NCBI GenBank assembly: GCA_028023455.1
Contig: JAQFVV010006629.1
Span: forward strand, 314,001-378,000
Source of the DNA: Epiperipatus broadwayi
Taxonomy: Eukaryota; Onychophora; Udeonychophora; Euonychophora; Peripatidae
Direction of reading: 5' to 3'
Length of the DNA stretch: 64,000 bases
Shown here one piece after another: positions 60,201 to 64,000 of this stretch (its first letter is position 1; each line of letters opens with the position of its first letter). Made by a program: the position numbers and the translations under genes. The notes under the pieces were generated by a model that saw nothing but the letters and a program-made list of their open reading frames with translations, did not search any database and had not been told where the DNA came from.

Positions 60201-62980
60201 CAAGAATCCTTTGCATTTTCAATACTATTTTATTTCTAATTTATCTATCCCCCCCCGCCCTTTTTTTCACCGATAATCTTTTTTTTTTAAATTATGCATA
60301 TATCTCATAATTTTATCATCTTTACCCTATCTTTACTGAAACTGCTGCATTCCAATAGTAAATATTCATCATTTTTTTGATCCCACATCTACATAAATTA
60401 CATCATAAGTTTTTTTCTTTCTTAATATATTTTTTTATCTCTATATTTCAATCTCAATTTTAAATGACAAATTTGCTTTTACTTATGTTATCATAAATAT
60501 CTTTCAAATTCTATTATTGATGTGATGTAATGCAATGCACTATGGTTTCTCCTTTATCGGAGTCAATAACCTCTCAGTCATTATGAACGGAGAAACCTGT
60601 TAGCCACCTCCTTCCCTTTTCATTCCCCACTTTAAATTTTTCCCATATTCTTCTCTATCCTGCTCCAACACATTTCCACAACATTATCTTTGTCCACTCT
60701 ATAGCCTTTATATCTACATCCTCCTTATCTTTTTCGAAACCCAGCATAAAAACCAAGAACCCACTTTCTGTATAATCACTTGGTTTATATTTATACTTTC
60801 ACAACTTCATTATTTGTACCGTTTCTGCTTTCAGGCATTTACATTCAATTAACAGATGCCTAATATTTTCTATGCCTTCCTTACACAACTTGCAGACTAA
60901 ATTATCAACATTTTTCCATTTATGTGTATATTCCCTTGTTTCTAAAGATCTTGTTCGAGCATTAAACAAAACTATTTTCCTTGCTATTATCATAAATTAA
61001 TTCACATTCAGTATTTTTTTTACTTCTATATATATATTTAAACCAATAAACATCACATGACCGCCACTTCTTATGCTTGTGTATAACTATTGTTAAAACA
61101 GGCAAAACTCACTATATGTATAGTGAATTTTGCCTGTTTTAATATATATTTAAACTCTTTTTAGTCTCCATACTAGTTCTCCCTTTCTCCAACTCCCTTT
61201 TCTTTATTAATGCATCATCTATTCTTCTATCCCATTCCTTACCATTATAACACTCAGCAATTCTAACATAATCATCCATCTTTTGTTTAAGTATACTGAC
61301 ATAAATTTTTATCCAAATCTTCTGCATACTGTACTACTTTTCTCACCCATCTAAACTGCAATCTATCAAACATTTTCATTTTGCTTTTTGCATCTCTCAT
61401 ATAAAAACTTGACCATCACATTTCTTCTTGAATTGCCTCCTTTGCTATCCACACTTCTAATGCACATATTTTTTTTTTTTTGTACTTAATTCTAAGTAAT
61501 CTAATACCCCTTTACTAACACATAACACTCCATTCCATACATTTCTAGCTACATAATATTTATTATATGAAAACACTATTAGTTTCTTTATCAATCCTTT
61601 TCTTTTCTTTGCTTCATTTATCAATTTTTTCTTTCATTCATGCAAGCAATTTCTCTGATTACTTAAGATGAATCCCAAATAATTATATCTATTTACCACA
61701 ACTTTATACTCCCCCCAATAAAAATTCTTTATTCCCCCCCCCCCCAGTATTAATCATAATTACTTTTGATTTTTCCTCACTAAATTTAATCCCCATCTCT
61801 GTACCCAACCTTGCGCATGACCTCAGCATAACTTCCACATCTTCCCTTCTTTCTGTGCACAAGAAGACATCATCTGCAAATTAAAGACCCGATAATGTAT
61901 ATACTTTCTTGACACCTATTAATAGTATCTCTACCCCTCTTCCTAGTTTTTCTATTGCTCTCCATTTCTCTCAAATGCAACAAAAACAAAATTGGTGACA
62001 TAGGACATCCTTGCTTTAGTCCCACTCCATTTTTAACTTTAACTGATTCTATATTCCCTAATTGATATGTATAATAATTATTTTCATATAATCTCTTCAA
62101 TAATATCCACTAAAGCTCCATCCATTCCCAAATTTACCAAACTTACTCATGATCAATTTCTATTTAGTCTGTCTCTATAAAAACCATATGTAATGGTCTA
62201 CCTGTATTTCTACTCATATCTGTAAGCTGTGTGATTATAAATAAACTATCTCCTATATGCTTATCCGATTGAAAACCTCCTTGCATTTCTTCCACTATAT
62301 TACTTTTTTCCATCCATTTTGCGACTCTTCCAGCCACCATATATGTGAATACTTTATATAACACTGACATTACCACTATCGGTCTATAATTGCTTAATTT
62401 TCTATGATCCTTACCCTTTCCTTTAAATAGTAGCCTTAATCTTGTATTACTCCAACTACCCAGAAAATCCCTCTTCCAATACATCTTATTAAAACATGAT
62501 AATGGTTATAATTTTGCCATATCTTCTAAATTCATTACCATCATTCCAAACCTCTTGCCTTTCCATTTTTCAATTTCTTCCCTGCTTCATTCAGTTCACT
62601 TTCTGTAAATTTAATATTTCCATTACTATATACTTTGATGTTTGTTATCATTCTATCCTTCACATCTAACATCTTTTCTATATCCATTACACACTTATTT
62701 AAGATTGTCTCTAATTCTTCTCTAGAGCTACAGTCTATTCTCTCATCATCTAGTAATACTGTTTCTCTTTTCCCCACATTCCTTCTTTTAATGTATTTCC
62801 AAAATTTTTTACTCCATCTCATTCACTTTTATTAATATCCTCTAACAATTTACTATTTAATTTCATTCTCTATAATTATCTATTTTAGCCAACTTTTTTT
62901 AAAAATGCTTTTCCCATTTATCATTAGCATCTTTTTCATTGCCATCTGGTGTTTATTGTCTATTCTAGAACAGAATGATA
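60200..62980 (-). pseudogene. LINE: RT domain and C-terminal Cys/His motif
   Basis: On the minus strand the body starts abruptly at about 62980. From 62822 it reads RWSKKFWKYIKRRN and KFTESELNEAGKKLKNGKAR. From 62484 come LFKGKGKDHRKLSNYRPIVV, KVFTYMVAGRVAKWMEKSNI and EEMQGGFQSDKHIGDSLFII. Then VGLKQGCPMSPILFLLHLRE follows, and, after a stop, FADDVFLCTERREDVEVMLR with the catalytic FADD at 61868-61879. At 60993-60799 it ends with CKLCKEGIENIRHLLIECKC, a C-x2-C...H-x4-C knuckle typical of LINE C-termini. The endonuclease is absent, which fits 5' truncation. Below about 60540 the sequence is C-rich on plus (G-rich on minus), probably its 3' UTR. Some frames are still long, so it is of moderate age. 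Confidence 0.82.
61043..61140 (+). mobile_element. Family A mini-element (internal deletion derivative) inside the LINE
   Basis: It has the single-copy head CCAATAAACATCACATGACC and a short hairpin AAAACAGGCAAAACTCACTA / TAGTGAATTTTGCCTGTTTT with almost no loop. It is flanked by ATATATATTTAAA on both sides (61030-61042, about 61142-61154). The head and arms are nearly identical to the 18.6-kb copy. The ribozyme-bearing interior is missing. Confidence 0.75.
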
Positions 62981-63039
62981 TAATATGAGTTACTATTGTT
63001 GATATAAATATTTTATTTTCACAGTTAGGAATTGGATTA

Positions 63040-64000
63040 ATCTTTTATTAAAAAGAAGTTTTACCTCTTCTTGAAGTATTTGAAAATACTGAAGAATCTA
63101 CTGAAGTGAGAATTGCAGCATATGAAACAGTCGTGAGGGCCCCCAATAAAAAAGTAATTGAATTAAGACAATTTTAGAAAAGGAAGAAATTGATCAAGTT
63201 TTTTCATTTGCTTGGACACATCTTACAAACATTCAAGAAAGCTTTTCCCCACATCAAATGGTAATTCAAGAAATTTTGAGTGGTGTTAAATTAAGCTAGC
63301 ATTATGATGTGAATGGTAGAAAATTTTCTTGATGGTTTTGAAAAATCTCTTTTCTCATTTATTCAATGTTGGTGGTGGAGTTAGTGGAAAAGTTGTATTT
63401 GACCAAAGTTGCCTTGGTCTGCAAACATAAAACTGGATGTTGAACTATTTGGAAATAGAATTAATCTCATCAGGGTTAGTCTGAGATCTGCTAATTTAGA
63501 AAATTTATTCGAGTCAATTTTTGGACCACAAGGTTATTTTTCACAGAATACATTCTAGACATATTAAAAATGTCCATAAGTGCAGGTGATAGAAAATGAG
63601 AAAAAATGTTAATTGACACCAGTTTCAATCAATTCTGAAACTTTTCTATGAATAATTTGCATCAAAAGGAGAACAAAAAGGCTCTGTTTACTTTAGATTA
63701 TTTGATCATGATGTATTATATGGAAGCTTCCTTGGCTTTGATGATTTGAAATCTTTTCAAGAGAAGATGAAAGCTTTCAATATTTTAACTGAACTAGCCA
63801 AAGAAAAAGATATTGATTACAGTAAGAATATTATCTTTTTGGAAAGTGCCCATATATCTCCATGCTTAGGAGATTGATTTGAAATCTTTTCAAGAGAAGA
63901 TGAATGCGTTCAACATTTTAACTGAACTAGCCAAAGAAAAAAATATCGACTACAGTATTCATTATCTTTTTGGAAAGTATTCATATATCTTCATGCTTAG
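63040..64000 (+). pseudogene. Large lipid transfer protein (vitellogenin/apolipophorin type) pseudogene fragment
   Basis: From 63062 the frame reads LPLLEVFENTEESTEVRIAA and then YETVVRAPNKKVIELR, the conserved V(F/Y)EN..E..E+RI.AY end of the lipoprotein N-terminal (LPD_N) domain. After a frameshift at about 63175, EEIDQVFSFAWTHLTNIQES follows, then a NVGGGVSGKVVFDQ-like piece. Next come KLDVELFGNRINLIRVSLRS and NLENLFESIFGPQGYFS, the ..A.L.V.LFG...NL.E...R.E..E...E..FGP.GYF block. Nearer the edge it reads GSVYFRLFDHDVLYGSFLGF. Several stops and shifts, plus a 133-bp tandem duplication, show it is not functional. Vitellogenin and apolipophorin cannot be told apart from this piece. Confidence 0.75.
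63742..64000 (+). repeat. 133-bp tandem duplication inside the lipid transfer pseudogene
   Basis: GATTTGAAATCTTTTCAAGA starts at 63742 and again at 63875, and the two copies run in parallel to the window edge. They differ at several bases (for example GAAAGCTTTC against GAATGCGTTC), so the duplication is not new. Confidence 0.85.

Overview
This is an AT-rich window from an animal nuclear genome. Coding matter is sparse and mostly broken, introns look spliced (GT..AG), and the repeats are of eukaryotic type: hAT and Tc1/mariner-like transposases, RTE- and Jockey/CR1-like LINEs, Penelope-like elements (PLEs) and a Ty3/Gypsy LTR element. Invertebrate-type repeats and a fragment of a large lipid transfer protein (vitellogenin/apolipophorin type) suggest an invertebrate, probably an arthropod. 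I cannot name the species.

Layout. 1-2.3 kb: 3' part of a decayed hAT element with a palindromic repeat in its tail. 2.5-3.7 kb: LINE reverse transcriptase remnant on the minus strand. 4.9-5.3 kb: first copy of a palindromic element (family A). 5.75-8.1 kb: the only plausible host gene, the last two exons of a charged, acidic-tailed protein with one frameshift. 12.2-13.2 kb: PLE 3' end with a tRNA-like segment and a hammerhead-like fold. 15.8-16.5 kb: LINE tail with a 159-bp tandem duplication. 18.55-18.95 kb: the best family A copy. 22.2-24.7 kb: a 2.5-kb solo LTR (minus). 27.1-30.65 kb: LINE remnant, then a PLE body flanked by inverted PLE tails. 33.3-36.5 kb: a cluster of family A copies. 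36.8-37.1 kb: another PLE scrap. 39.6-51.06 kb: an RTE-type LINE split by a 9.4-kb Ty3/Gypsy insertion whose interior is rearranged. 51.1-52.3 kb: a diverged family A copy and a second palindromic family (B). 55.3-58.5 kb: hAT and Tc1/mariner-like remnants. 60.2-63.0 kb: minus-strand LINE. 63.0-64.0 kb: lipid transfer protein pseudogene.

The most interesting signal is not a protein. The two palindromic families (A: 4.9, 18.7, 33-36, 51 and 61 kb; B: 51.9-52.3 kb) and the PLE tail at 13.1 kb contain sequences that fold as type I hammerhead ribozymes: a CUGANGA-like box, a hairpin, a GAAA-like box, a tiny stem III and a long interrupted stem I. In family A, paired positions in stems I and II change together between copies, and three copies have 12-16 bp flanking duplications. 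This looks like a family of ribozyme-bearing, non-autonomous retroelements (retrozyme-like), possibly mobilised by the PLEs found alongside.

The second notable locus is the Gypsy insertion at 40668-50103. A 4-bp target duplication marks its ends exactly, and removing it restores the LINE reading frame. Inside, gag and integrase lie on plus while protease, RT and RNase H lie on minus, and the two LTRs share only their tips.
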